This document shows, piece after piece, positions 1 through 6,195 of a DNA stretch of 7,447 nucleotides. Within the stretch, counting starts at the first letter, position 1. The number at the start of each line of letters is the position of its first letter. A program made the translations under genes and the position numbers. The notes beneath the pieces were generated by a model that worked only from the letters and a program-made list of their open reading frames with translations, had not been told where the DNA came from and searched no databases. This DNA comes from CBDVAK01 sp965371945 (GTDB lineage Bacteria; Pseudomonadota; Gammaproteobacteria; Competibacterales; JAHEDQ01): NCBI GenBank assembly GCA_965371945.1, contig CBDVAK010000167.1, positions 1 to 7,447 on the forward strand, in the 5' to 3' direction.

Positions 1-103
1 GACGCAGGTCAGTCCGGCGCCACCGGCGACAGATGCCGAGAAAACCAGCTGACGTGAATCACGATGCAGGGCTCATATGGGCCCTGCATCTGGCCTGCGA
101 TCG
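1..103. other. Unassigned stretch downstream of the phosphatase gene
   Basis: No gene can be assigned. On the plus strand, two frames are open from the window edge and stop early (TGA at 50-52 and TGA at 55-57), so the last codons of a plus-strand gene converging on the phosphatase could lie here. The frame ending at 50-52 reads as a Pro/Ala-rich hydrophilic tail, which would suit a C-terminus, but 16 codons cannot prove it. The rest is the hairpin at 63-90 and the 3' flank of the phosphatase gene. Confidence 0.3.
63..90. terminator. Hairpin between convergent ends, possible terminator
   Basis: A perfect 10-base inverted repeat (GATGCAGGGC at 63-72, GCCCTGCATC at 81-90) encloses eight bases. 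In plus-strand RNA the stem extends inward by a U·G wobble (73/80) and a C-G pair (74/79), giving 12 pairs and an AUAU tetraloop. It sits 14 bases past the stop of the minus-strand phosphatase. Neither side has a convincing T-tract: the minus-strand side reaches TTTT only about 18 bases beyond the stem. Intrinsic termination is therefore plausible but not certain. The wobble slightly favours function in plus-strand RNA, which would fit a gene entering from the left edge. Confidence 0.5.
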
Positions 104-586
104 TCAGCGCAAATCGTGATCCCGACGTAGCTGTTCGAGCAGCCCCTGTGCGGCGACCTCGACCAGATCCAGTACCCGTTCGAAGCCGTTGAGCCCTCCG
201 TAATAGGGGTCGGGTACCTCGCGCTCCGATTCCGGTATGGCGAATTCCATCAACAACCGCACCTTCGACCGCGACGCCGGATCCGGGGAACGTTCCATCA
301 ACAACTGATAGTTGTCGTCATCCATCGCCAGTAAATAGTCAAACGCTTCGAAATCCTCGTCCCGAACCTGTCGCGATCGCAAATCACCGAGATCGACGCC
401 GCGCCTCGCCGCTGCCTGCTGTGCGCGCCGATCCGGTGGGTTGCCCACGTGGAAAGCGTGGGTCCCGGCAGAATCGGTCTCGATCCCTTGGTCAGGCGCC
501 ACGCGCTCGACCAGCGCCCGAAACACACCTTCCGCCGTTGGAGATCGGCAGATGTTACCCATGCATACAAACAGCACTCTCACCAT
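104..586 (-). CDS. Low-molecular-weight protein tyrosine phosphatase
   Basis: Cytoplasmic phosphatase of 160 residues, the normal size for the LMW-PTP family, which hydrolyses phosphotyrosine through a cysteinyl-phosphate intermediate. The N-terminal P-loop has the CX5R(S/T) signature: nucleophile Cys8, then Gly10-Asn11-Ile12-Cys13, Arg14 and Ser15. The general acid is Asp126 in the DPYYGG motif (126-131). Cys13 matches the second cysteine of the redox-sensitive pair known from mammalian LMW-PTP, and these are the only two cysteines in the protein. The ATG start is supported by AGGAAGG nine bases upstream on the minus strand. In bacteria such enzymes often counteract tyrosine kinases controlling exopolysaccharide export (Wzb/Wzc type), but no kinase or polysaccharide gene lies in this window, so the target is unknown. 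It is transcribed divergently from the SLC13 permease. The family call is firm; the physiological role is open. Confidence 0.96.
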   Translation of the reverse strand: MVRVLFVCMGNICRSPTAEGVFRALVERVAPDQGIETDSAGTHAFHVGNPPDRRAQQAAARRGVDLGDLRSRQVRDEDFEAFDYLLAMDDDNYQLLMERSPDPASRSKVRLLMEFAIPESEREVPDPYYGGLNGFERVLDLVEVAAQGLLEQLRRDHDLR

Positions 587-619
587 ATTCGATAGCCTTC
601 CTGTGTTCCGAGGCGGTAC

Positions 620-647
620 TTGCCTGCCGACCTCGACGTACTATACC
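620..647 (+). promoter_or_regulatory. Possible sigma-70-type promoter for the SLC13 permease
   Basis: TTGCCT (620-625) and TATACC (642-647) each match the consensus at four of six positions and are separated by 16 bases. They lie about 65 bases before the permease start, in the divergent intergenic region. The match is weak and no other support exists. Confidence 0.3.
640..645 (-). promoter_or_regulatory. Possible -10 element for the phosphatase gene
   Basis: Read on the minus strand this is TATAGT, five of six matches to TATAAT, about 55 bases upstream of the phosphatase ATG. No good -35 box is found at the usual spacing. It overlaps the -10 candidate of the opposing promoter, so both directions may share one AT-rich core in an otherwise GC-rich stretch. 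Confidence 0.3.
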
Positions 648-661
648 TGTCGCGCGCAGGT
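645..661. promoter_or_regulatory. Short inverted repeat, possible operator
   Basis: ACCTG (645-649) and CAGGT (657-661) form a 5-base inverted repeat around a CG-rich 7-base spacer. It overlaps the end of both -10 candidates in the divergent region, where a repressor site would be expected. Arms this short occur often by chance, and I see no second copy upstream of the other genes. Confidence 0.2.
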
Positions 662-700
662 TTTCGGGAACTGACTGAATCCACTGCGGGGAAATCCGAC

Positions 701-704
701 GGAG
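701..704 (+). promoter_or_regulatory. Ribosome binding site choosing ATG 712 over GTG 709
   Basis: GGAG lies seven bases before ATG 712 but only four before the adjacent in-frame GTG 709. The spacing favours the ATG. The choice changes the protein by a single residue. Confidence 0.6.
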
Positions 705-711
705 TGTAGTG

Positions 712-2541
712 ATGACAGGTGAAATCCTGTTCGTTTCAGGGCTGTTGCTGGTGACGGTCGCGCTGTTCGCGAGCGACCGCCTGCGGATGGATGTCGTGGC
801 GATCATGGTGATCCTGGCCCTGCTGCTGAGCGGGCTGCTTTCCCCGGCCGAAGCTCTGGCGGGATTTGGCGACCCCCTGGTGGTGATGATCGCCGGTTTG
901 TTCGTGGTAGGCGAAGGGCTGTTTCGCACCGGGGTCGCCTTCTCAATCGGCAACTGGCTGGTGGAGATAGCCGGCACCAGCGAGACACGCCTGCTCATCC
1001 TGCTGATGCTGGTGGTGGCGGGACTATCCGCCTTTATGAGTAACACCGGGGCAGTGGCAATCTTTATCCCTGTCGCCCTCAACCTGGCCACCAAGTCAGG
1101 CATCGCCCCATCACGGCTGCTCATGCCCATGGCGTTCGCCGGATCGGTTGGAGGCATGCTGACACTGATCGGCACACCTCCCAACCTGGTGGTGAGCCAG
1201 CAATTGAGCGACCGGGGGCTGGCACCGTTCAATTTCTTCAGTTTCACACCCATCGGGCTGCTGGTGTTGTCGGCTGTCATCGCGTTCGTCGTTCTGATGC
1301 GGCGTGTCCTGATGCCCCGCGACGCCGACCCTGAGGGCCGGCAGCAGGACCGCCTGTCTTTGCAGGATCTGATCGACTCCTACGATCTTGGCGACCGCTT
1401 GCGGTGTATCCGCGTCGGCACCGGATCACCTCTGGTCGGCGCCACAGTCGGTCAGGCGCTGCTACGTACGCGCTTCGGCGTCACCGTTGTTGGCATCGAG
1501 CGCAAGCGGCAGGGCAAGACCGAAATCCGTCCGGCGCTCATACACACGGTGTACGAGCCCGACGACGTCATCTACGTGGTTGGCGCGCAAGCGGAGATCG
1601 ACAACATGATCGAATCGCTTGCGAACCTGCAGCCGGTCGTCCTTACCGCATCACGCCAGAAGATCGTGGCCCGGGAACTGGGCCTGGCCGAGGTCCTGCT
1701 GACGCCCCGCTCGGAGTTGATCGGACACACCATCAAGGAGGCCCGTTTTCGCGAACGAAACGGCCTCTCGGTATTGGCCATCCTGCGCAAGGGTCAACCG
1801 TCGCCAACGGATTTCCTCAACACACGCCTGGAGTTTGGAGACTCACTGCTGGTCGGTGGCGGCTGGCGCCAGATCGACCTCCTGCAAAGCAATCAACGCC
1901 ACTTCTCGGTACTGACGCTGCCGCGGGAGATGGACGAGGTGGCGCCTTACCGGCGGCGGGCCCCCCGGGCTCTGGCCATCGTCGCCGCCATGCTGGTGAT
2001 GATGACCTTCACCATCGTACCCACCGTCACCGCGGTCTTGATCGCCGCTCTGGCCATGGTGCTCACACGCTGCGTTACCATGGAAGGTGCTTACAAGGCA
2101 ATCAATTGGCAGAGCGTGGTACTCATCGCCGGAATGCTGCCGATGGCGACAGCCCTCGACAAGACCGGCGCGCTGGAGTTGATCGTCAAAGGACTGGTGA
2201 GCGGGATCGGTGATCTGGGTCCGATGGTACTCATGGCCGGCTTGTTCCTGTTGACTTCGGTATTCAGTCAGTTCATATCCAATACCGCAACCACCGTGCT
2301 GGTAGCCCCCATCGCGGTCGGTACCGCAATCAGCATGGGGGTATCCCCCTACCCGTTGCTGATGACCGTCGCCCTGGCCGCATCGACGGCTTTCTCGACC
2401 CCCATGGCCTCCCCGGTCAATACGCTGGTGCTGGGTCCCGGCAGCTACCGCTTCAATGACTTCGTGAAGCTCGGCGTGCCGCTGCAATTGCTGGCCATGG
2501 CGATCACGCTGCTGATGGTGCCGCGGCTGTTTCCGTTCTGA
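712..2541 (+). CDS. SLC13-family permease with two RCK_C (TrkA-C) domains
   Basis: Inner-membrane transporter of 609 residues, expected to move an anion such as a di/tricarboxylate or sulfate with sodium or protons. A first hydrophobic half (about residues 3-200, several membrane spans) carries an SNT motif (110-112) and GTPPN (154-158). A soluble insert (about 210-400) holds two tandem RCK_C/TrkA-C-like units, near 230-303 and 315-392. The second hydrophobic half (about 418-607) repeats the SNT motif (523-525) and has TPMASPVN (563-570), followed by a GSYRFNDF segment typical of the family. The duplicated SNT sites match the substrate/sodium-binding tips of the DASS fold. This layout resembles the SLC13-plus-TrkA-C proteins of cyanobacteria and algae, several of which are linked to sulfate, but substrate cannot be inferred. 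The GTG at 709 could also serve as start, but ATG at 712 has the better spacing (seven bases) from GGAG. It stands alone on this strand, 106 bases before the dehydrogenase. Confidence 0.92.
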   Translation: MTGEILFVSGLLLVTVALFASDRLRMDVVAIMVILALLLSGLLSPAEALAGFGDPLVVMIAGLFVVGEGLFRTGVAFSIGNWLVEIAGTSETRLLILLMLVVAGLSAFMSNTGAVAIFIPVALNLATKSGIAPSRLLMPMAFAGSVGGMLTLIGTPPNLVVSQQLSDRGLAPFNFFSFTPIGLLVLSAVIAFVVLMRRVLMPRDADPEGRQQDRLSLQDLIDSYDLGDRLRCIRVGTGSPLVGATVGQALLRTRFGVTVVGIERKRQGKTEIRPALIHTVYEPDDVIYVVGAQAEIDNMIESLANLQPVVLTASRQKIVARELGLAEVLLTPRSELIGHTIKEARFRERNGLSVLAILRKGQPSPTDFLNTRLEFGDSLLVGGGWRQIDLLQSNQRHFSVLTLPREMDEVAPYRRRAPRALAIVAAMLVMMTFTIVPTVTAVLIAALAMVLTRCVTMEGAYKAINWQSVVLIAGMLPMATALDKTGALELIVKGLVSGIGDLGPMVLMAGLFLLTSVFSQFISNTATTVLVAPIAVGTAISMGVSPYPLLMTVALAASTAFSTPMASPVNTLVLGPGSYRFNDFVKLGVPLQLLAMAITLLMVPRLFPF

Positions 2542-2585
2542 ACAGTTGGGCACCCGCCACCATCCCGGGCGTGTGACGGCTATAG

Positions 2586-2614
2586 CTGGCATTAGCGCCG
2601 AAAGCCTCTATCTT
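2586..2614 (+). promoter_or_regulatory. Possible sigma-70-type promoter for the GMC dehydrogenase
   Basis: CTGGCA (2586-2591) and TATCTT (2609-2614) each match the consensus at four of six positions with the ideal 17-base spacer. They lie about 35 bases before the TTG start. The 106-base gap after the permease has no convincing terminator hairpin, so read-through from the permease is also possible. Confidence 0.3.
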
Positions 2615-2634
2615 TAAGTGACGCCTTGAGAAAC

Positions 2635-2639
2635 GAGGG
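2635..2639 (+). promoter_or_regulatory. Ribosome binding site supporting the TTG start
   Basis: GAGGG ends eight bases before TTG 2648. An in-frame TGA at 2627-2629 and no ATG or GTG between it and 2648 leave this TTG as the only upstream start that preserves the N-terminal FAD-binding motif. Confidence 0.75.
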
Positions 2640-2647
2640 TCCGGTTC

Positions 2648-4249
2648 TTGGAGTTTGACTTTGTCATCGTCGGCGCCGGCTCGGCGGGCTGTGTGCTCGC
2701 CAATCGACTGTCCGCCAGTGGCAAGTACAGCGTTGTGGTGCTCGAGGCGGGCGGCAGGGACAACTACCCGTGGATTCACATCCCTGTCGGCTACTTCAAG
2801 ACGATGGGCAACCCGCGCACGGACTGGTGCTACCAGACACAGCCGGACGAGGGCCTGAACGGGCGCTCGATCAAATGGCCGCGTGGCCGCGTACTGGGCG
2901 GTTCGAGCTCGATCAACGGATTGCTCCACGTGCGCGGTCAGCCAGGTGATTACGACCACTGGCGTGATCTGGGCAATGATGGCTGGGGGTGGGACGACGT
3001 GCTGCCATTGTTCAAGCGGCTGGAAAACTGGGAAGGCGGCGCGGATTCCTACCGGGGTGGCGACGGGCCGCTGTCGGTGTCGAGGACGCTGGTGAGGCGG
3101 CCGATCATGGACGCCTGGCTTGCGGCGGCCTGCAACAGCGGGTATCGCCGCGCGAGCGACTACAATGGCGCTGATCAGGAAGGGGTGGCCTATTTCCAGA
3201 TGACGACCCGCAAAGGGCGCCGTTGCAGCAGCGCAGTGGCATATTTACGCCCGGCCATGAAGCGATCGAATCTGTCCGTGTTGACCGGGGCCCGGGTGCT
3301 CAGTCTGGAAGGGAGCGGGTGCCAAGTGACGGGGGTACGTGCCGAGATTGGGGGTAAAGCGCAGGTGATACGGGCACGTCGCGAGGTGATCCTGAGCGCT
3401 GGCGCCATCGGCTCGCCACAACTGATGATGCTGTCGGGTTTTGGACCGCAGGAGCATCTGCGCGAACACGGCATCGAGGTGCGTCATGACCTGCCGGGCG
3501 TAGGGGGCAATCTGCAGGATCATCTGCAGGCACGCCCGGTGTTTCGCTGCACGGCTTCCACCATCAACGTGGAGATCGACAACCTCTTCAAGCAGGTTCT
3601 GATCGGCCTGCGCTATGTACTAACCCGTAGTGGTCCCATGACCATGGCCGCCAGCCTCGGGGCCGGCTTTCTGAAAACACGACCGCAACTGGAAACACCC
3701 GACATCCAGTTTCACGTGCAGCCTTTCAGCGCCGATCGCATCGACGAGGGGCCACACTCTTTCTCCGCCTTCACCGCCTCGGTACTGCAACTACGCCCTG
3801 AGAGTGTCGGCAGGATCCGTTTGCAGTCGAATGATCCCGCCGAGCATCCCGCCATCCATCCCAACTACCTGGCCACCGACACCGATTGCAAGACCCTGGT
3901 GGAAGGCATCCGCATCGCCCGTCGCATCGCCTGCCACGAGCCGCTCAAATCGCTGGTGACTGCGGAGCATGCGCCGGGGCCCGAAATAGCGGACCAGGAC
4001 TACGCAGCCCTGCTCGACTGGGCGCGCTCCACCGCCACCACCATCTACCACCCGACCGGCACCTGCAAGATGGGCATCGATCCCAACTCCGTGGTTGATC
4101 CATGCCTGCGCGTACACGGTGTCCAGGGTTTACGGGTGGCGGATTGCTCGATCATGCCACGCATCGTTTCGGGCAACACCAATACGCCGGCGATCATGAT
4201 CGGAGAGAAAGCCGCTGACATGGTGCTCGAGGACACGCGCCGTGCCTGA
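2648..4249 (+). CDS. GMC-family FAD-dependent alcohol dehydrogenase
   Basis: Oxidoreductase of 533 residues that should oxidise a primary alcohol or polyol with FAD. It has no signal peptide, so it is cytoplasmic or associated with the inner face of the membrane. The N-terminus has the dinucleotide-binding GAGSAG motif (9-14) and the VLEAGG strand end (31-36). The first GMC signature lies around GRVLGGSSSING (80-91), continuing to the HVRGQPGDYDHW block (94-105). The second signature is GAIGSPQLMMLSGFGP (252-267). The C-terminal catalytic region has His468 in YHPTGTCKMG and Asn512 in the GNTNTPAIMIGE block (509-520), the usual His/Asn catalytic pair. The position matching the covalent-FAD His of choline oxidase is Ile89, so FAD is probably bound non-covalently. 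Overall style resembles AlkJ, BetA and polyethylene-glycol dehydrogenases; the substrate is not decidable. The start is TTG. The TRAP transporter begins 131 bases downstream on the same strand, suggesting, without proving, that its cargo or a derivative is the substrate. Confidence 0.95.
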   Translation: MEFDFVIVGAGSAGCVLANRLSASGKYSVVVLEAGGRDNYPWIHIPVGYFKTMGNPRTDWCYQTQPDEGLNGRSIKWPRGRVLGGSSSINGLLHVRGQPGDYDHWRDLGNDGWGWDDVLPLFKRLENWEGGADSYRGGDGPLSVSRTLVRRPIMDAWLAAACNSGYRRASDYNGADQEGVAYFQMTTRKGRRCSSAVAYLRPAMKRSNLSVLTGARVLSLEGSGCQVTGVRAEIGGKAQVIRARREVILSAGAIGSPQLMMLSGFGPQEHLREHGIEVRHDLPGVGGNLQDHLQARPVFRCTASTINVEIDNLFKQVLIGLRYVLTRSGPMTMAASLGAGFLKTRPQLETPDIQFHVQPFSADRIDEGPHSFSAFTASVLQLRPESVGRIRLQSNDPAEHPAIHPNYLATDTDCKTLVEGIRIARRIACHEPLKSLVTAEHAPGPEIADQDYAALLDWARSTATTIYHPTGTCKMGIDPNSVVDPCLRVHGVQGLRVADCSIMPRIVSGNTNTPAIMIGEKAADMVLEDTRRA

Positions 4250-4380
4250 ATCATTTTGAAAGCGTCCACACCGGGAAACGCTAGGTGTTTCCCCTGCCCC
4301 CCGGTCCGCGTGTGCGACGTGGTCGGAATCACGGGGCCTCTACCATCAAAACAATCGCACACCACAGGAGGAAAAGATCC
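4250..4380 (+). promoter_or_regulatory. Structured leader between the dehydrogenase and dctP
   Basis: This 131-base gap contains several inverted repeats. GGGAAAC (4273-4279) pairs with GTTTCCC (4287-4293) across a 7-base loop. ACACC (4268-4272)/GGTGT (4284-4288) and AGCGT (4261-4265)/ACGCT (4278-4282) overlap it and exclude it. GTGTGCGA (4310-4317) pairs with TCGCACAC (4355-4362), which ends three bases before the dctP ribosome binding site. A TTGAAA (4256-4261) resembles a -35 box, but no good -10 follows. Alternative folding could affect transcription or translation of dctP; this is inference from pairing alone. Confidence 0.35.
4366..4371 (+). promoter_or_regulatory. dctP: Strong ribosome binding site setting the dctP start
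   Basis: A full AGGAGG lies nine bases before ATG 4381. This start also puts a classic signal peptide at the N-terminus, whereas the in-frame GTG at 4285 would add 32 Arg/His/Pro-rich residues in front of it. Confidence 0.9.
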
Positions 4381-5490
4381 ATGACTGGATTCAAGAAACT
4401 GGCCAGGGGCGCCGCCCTCGGCGCAACCCTGTCGGCGCTGGCATCGGCAGGTTACGCCGAGCCGGTCGTCATCCGGGTGCAATCGGTGATACCGGCCAAA
4501 GCCGACGAAGTACACATGCTCAACGATTTCGCCCAAGACGTCAGTGACCTGACCAACGGCGAGGTCACATTCGAAATACTGCCGGCCGGCGCGGTGGTCG
4601 GTGTCAAGGAAACCCTGGATGCTGTTGACAAGGGCCTGATCGAGGGTGGCTTCGCCTGGACGCACTACTGGTCCGGCAAACATCCAGCCGCCATGTTGTT
4701 TGGGTCGCCAGTTGCCGGCGCCGGGGTGGGCATCGACAACATCGCTTTCTTGTCGTGGTTTCAGTACGCCGGCGGTCGCGAACTCTATGATCGGCTATGG
4801 GAGGAGATGGGCGTCAACATCAAGGGGTTCATGTTGCAACCCGTCGGTCCCGAGGCGCTGGGCTGGTTCAAGGAACCCATCAATTCGATGGAGGATTTTC
4901 GCAAATACCGCTTTCGCGCCCCGCCGGGCATTCCTGGCCAGACCTACAGGGACATCGGTGTCGCCTCGGTGGCCATGGGTGGTGGTGACATACTGCCGGC
5001 ACTCGAAAAGGGCGTGATCGACGCAGCCGAGTGGTGTTGCCCGAAACCCGACTCGGTATTCGGTTTTCAGAAAGTGCTGAAACACTATTACCTGCAGGGT
5101 CTGCATCAAGTGGTGGTCAACGCTGACCTCTATATCAACGGCGACGTTTACAACAGCCTGACGCCAATGCAGCAAAAGGCCATCGAGGTGGCGGCGAATG
5201 CCTCGCTGTCGAAATCGATGAGCTATCGTATCTACGAAAACGGCAAAGCGCTCAAGGACCTGACCGAGAATTGGGGTGTGCAACTGCACGACACGCCGCC
5301 CGACTACTTCAAGGTATACATGGACGCAGCCCGTGCCAGCCTCGAGAAAAACGCCGCGGACAACGAGTTCTTCGCGGAAGTGTGGCAATCGCAAAAGGAT
5401 TTCGCTGAAATAGCGGTGCCGTTCTGGGCCGGTGCCCAGACCTCCAATGCGAAACTCGGCAAAGCCTACGCCGACAGCCTCAAGCAATAG
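4381..5490 (+). CDS. dctP: TRAP transporter periplasmic substrate-binding protein (DctP/TakP type)
   Basis: Secreted binding protein of 369 residues that captures the substrate in the periplasm and hands it to DctQM. Residues 1-26 form a Sec signal peptide: Lys5-Lys6, Arg9, a hydrophobic Ala/Leu core and a likely cleavage after Gly-Tyr-Ala26. The mature part has the TRAP fold signature, notably RFRAPP (177-182) with the conserved Arg expected to hold a substrate carboxylate, GGDILPALEKG (201-211) and DAAEW (214-218). The AEW motif and the following KHYYLQGLH segment (234-242) place it with the TakP/FcbT1 subgroup known for 2-oxoacids, lactate, mannitol or chloroaromatic acids rather than with SiaP-type sialic acid binders. 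A Cys219-Cys220 pair directly after the ligand-site Trp is unusual to my eye. It leads the dctPQM cluster and is followed by a strong hairpin before dctQ. Family assignment is firm, ligand unknown. Confidence 0.95.
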   Translation: MTGFKKLARGAALGATLSALASAGYAEPVVIRVQSVIPAKADEVHMLNDFAQDVSDLTNGEVTFEILPAGAVVGVKETLDAVDKGLIEGGFAWTHYWSGKHPAAMLFGSPVAGAGVGIDNIAFLSWFQYAGGRELYDRLWEEMGVNIKGFMLQPVGPEALGWFKEPINSMEDFRKYRFRAPPGIPGQTYRDIGVASVAMGGGDILPALEKGVIDAAEWCCPKPDSVFGFQKVLKHYYLQGLHQVVVNADLYINGDVYNSLTPMQQKAIEVAANASLSKSMSYRIYENGKALKDLTENWGVQLHDTPPDYFKVYMDAARASLEKNAADNEFFAEVWQSQKDFAEIAVPFWAGAQTSNAKLGKAYADSLKQ

Positions 5491-5497
5491 CGTGTAT

Positions 5498-5541
5498 GCG
5501 GGTGCGGGGCGGCATCAGCGCCGCTCCGCGCCCGCTTTCTT
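5498..5541 (+). terminator. Strong intra-operon hairpin with T-rich tail between dctP and dctQ
   Basis: The arms GCGGGTGCGGGGCGGC (5498-5513) and GCCGCTCCGCGCCCGC (5520-5535) pair over 16 positions around an ATCAGC loop. Fourteen pairs are Watson-Crick and two are wobbles (5503/5530 and 5508/5525). Both wobbles are valid G·U pairs only in plus-strand RNA; on the minus strand they would be A·C mismatches. The stem is followed at once by TTTCTT (5536-5541). It starts eight bases after the dctP stop and ends about 45 bases before dctQ. It looks like a partial rho-independent terminator or a 3'-stabilising stem that raises DctP relative to the membrane subunits. Confidence 0.75.
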
Positions 5542-5586
5542 GCACGGCTTGGGTGGTCCATTGCGACCGGCCGGGGGAGGACAAGC

Positions 5587-6195
5587 ATGGCGACTGGCCG
5601 CGACGGTCTCGATATTTCCGACGAACTCATCGCAGAGCGACGAAACAGCGCTGCCGGCGATTTGCCGGAAGATATGCCCGGTGGGATGCGCAAGACCATC
5701 ACGGTGCTCGATACATTCAGCCTGTGGGTCGGGCGCATCACCTGCCTCGCGCTGATTCCGCTTGCCCTGGCCATGGTCTACGAAGTGGTCGCGCGCAAAC
5801 TGTTCGTTGCACCGACCGATTGGGCCTACGACGTCAGCCGGATGCTCTACGGCGCCATGTTCATGCTCGGCGCCGGCTACGCGCTGATGCGCGGCGTACA
5901 CATTCGAGCCGATTTCCTCTACCGCCTGTGGCAGCCACGCACCCAGGCCTTGGTGGATGCCCTGCTTTACCTGTGCCTGTTCTTCCCCGGCATGATGTTC
6001 TTCTTGTGGATATCTTTCGAGTACTCCCTGGACGCCTGGGTGAAGTGGGAGCGATCGATGGACACGGCCTGGATGGCGCCGCTGGCGCCGGCGCGAACAG
6101 CGATGCCGCTGGGCGCGCTGTTCCTCATCCTTCAGGCCGTCTCGGAACTCCTGAAATGCATCTATACCATCAAGCATAACAGGTGGCCCACATGA
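5587..6195 (+). CDS. dctQ: TRAP transporter small membrane subunit DctQ
   Basis: Inner-membrane protein of 202 residues that pairs with DctM in the TRAP permease. Four hydrophobic spans are visible at about residues 46-66, 83-103, 121-143 and 165-190, the expected DctQ number. Family-like features include the YEVVARKLF segment (65-73) after the first span, the Trp79/Asp82 region, and GVHIRAD (103-109) after the second span. The start has a strong GGAGG six bases upstream. Before the first span lies a hydrophilic, acidic stretch of about 35 residues, longer than in many DctQ proteins; Met34 would give a shorter product but lacks a comparable ribosome binding site. The stop overlaps the dctM start in an ATGA, implying translational coupling. 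The subgroup is probably the FcbT2-like one, in line with its partners. Confidence 0.92.
   Translation: MATGRDGLDISDELIAERRNSAAGDLPEDMPGGMRKTITVLDTFSLWVGRITCLALIPLALAMVYEVVARKLFVAPTDWAYDVSRMLYGAMFMLGAGYALMRGVHIRADFLYRLWQPRTQALVDALLYLCLFFPGMMFFLWISFEYSLDAWVKWERSMDTAWMAPLAPARTAMPLGALFLILQAVSELLKCIYTIKHNRWPT

Noticed and set aside
555..1280. 241-codon minus-strand open frame opposite the permease
   Set aside because: Its composition is low in hydrophobic core pattern and rich in Ser/Arg/Thr, it overlaps two well-supported genes, and it matches no family I recognise; it is a shadow of GC-rich coding DNA.
104..2541. Arsenic-resistance pair: LMW-PTP-like arsenate reductase plus ArsB-like permease
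   Set aside because: The phosphatase has only Cys8 and Cys13 and lacks the extra C-terminal cysteine pair needed by thioredoxin-coupled ArsC. The permease carries RCK_C inserts and SLC13-type SNT motifs, and the two genes are divergent.
1843..2592. 249-codon minus-strand open frame opposite the permease C-terminal half
   Set aside because: The product is dominated by Gly, His and Gln repeats typical of the reverse complement of transmembrane codons and it lies opposite conserved SLC13 motifs.
2542..2647. Terminator after the SLC13 permease
   Set aside because: Only an 8-base palindrome GCTATAGC and short imperfect repeats are present, without a stable stem followed by T residues.
2648..4249. 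Specific call as choline dehydrogenase (betA) or choline oxidase
   Set aside because: Only general GMC motifs can be seen, the covalent-FAD His position is Ile89, and no betaine genes (betB, betI) are in the window.
4285..4380. Longer dctP start at GTG 4285
   Set aside because: It would place 32 Arg/His/Pro-rich residues before a clear signal peptide, it lies inside an inverted repeat, and ATG 4381 has a full AGGAGG nine bases upstream.
4045..5487. Minus-strand open frames of 212 and 230 codons opposite the dehydrogenase end and dctP
   Set aside because: Both are antisense to strongly conserved protein motifs, with no recognisable domains and no consistent ribosome binding site.
5496..6179. 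Plus-strand 227-codon and minus-strand 220-codon frames over dctQ
   Set aside because: They are Arg/His/Pro-rich frame shadows. DctQ itself has the membrane spans, the ribosome binding site and the ATGA link to dctM.
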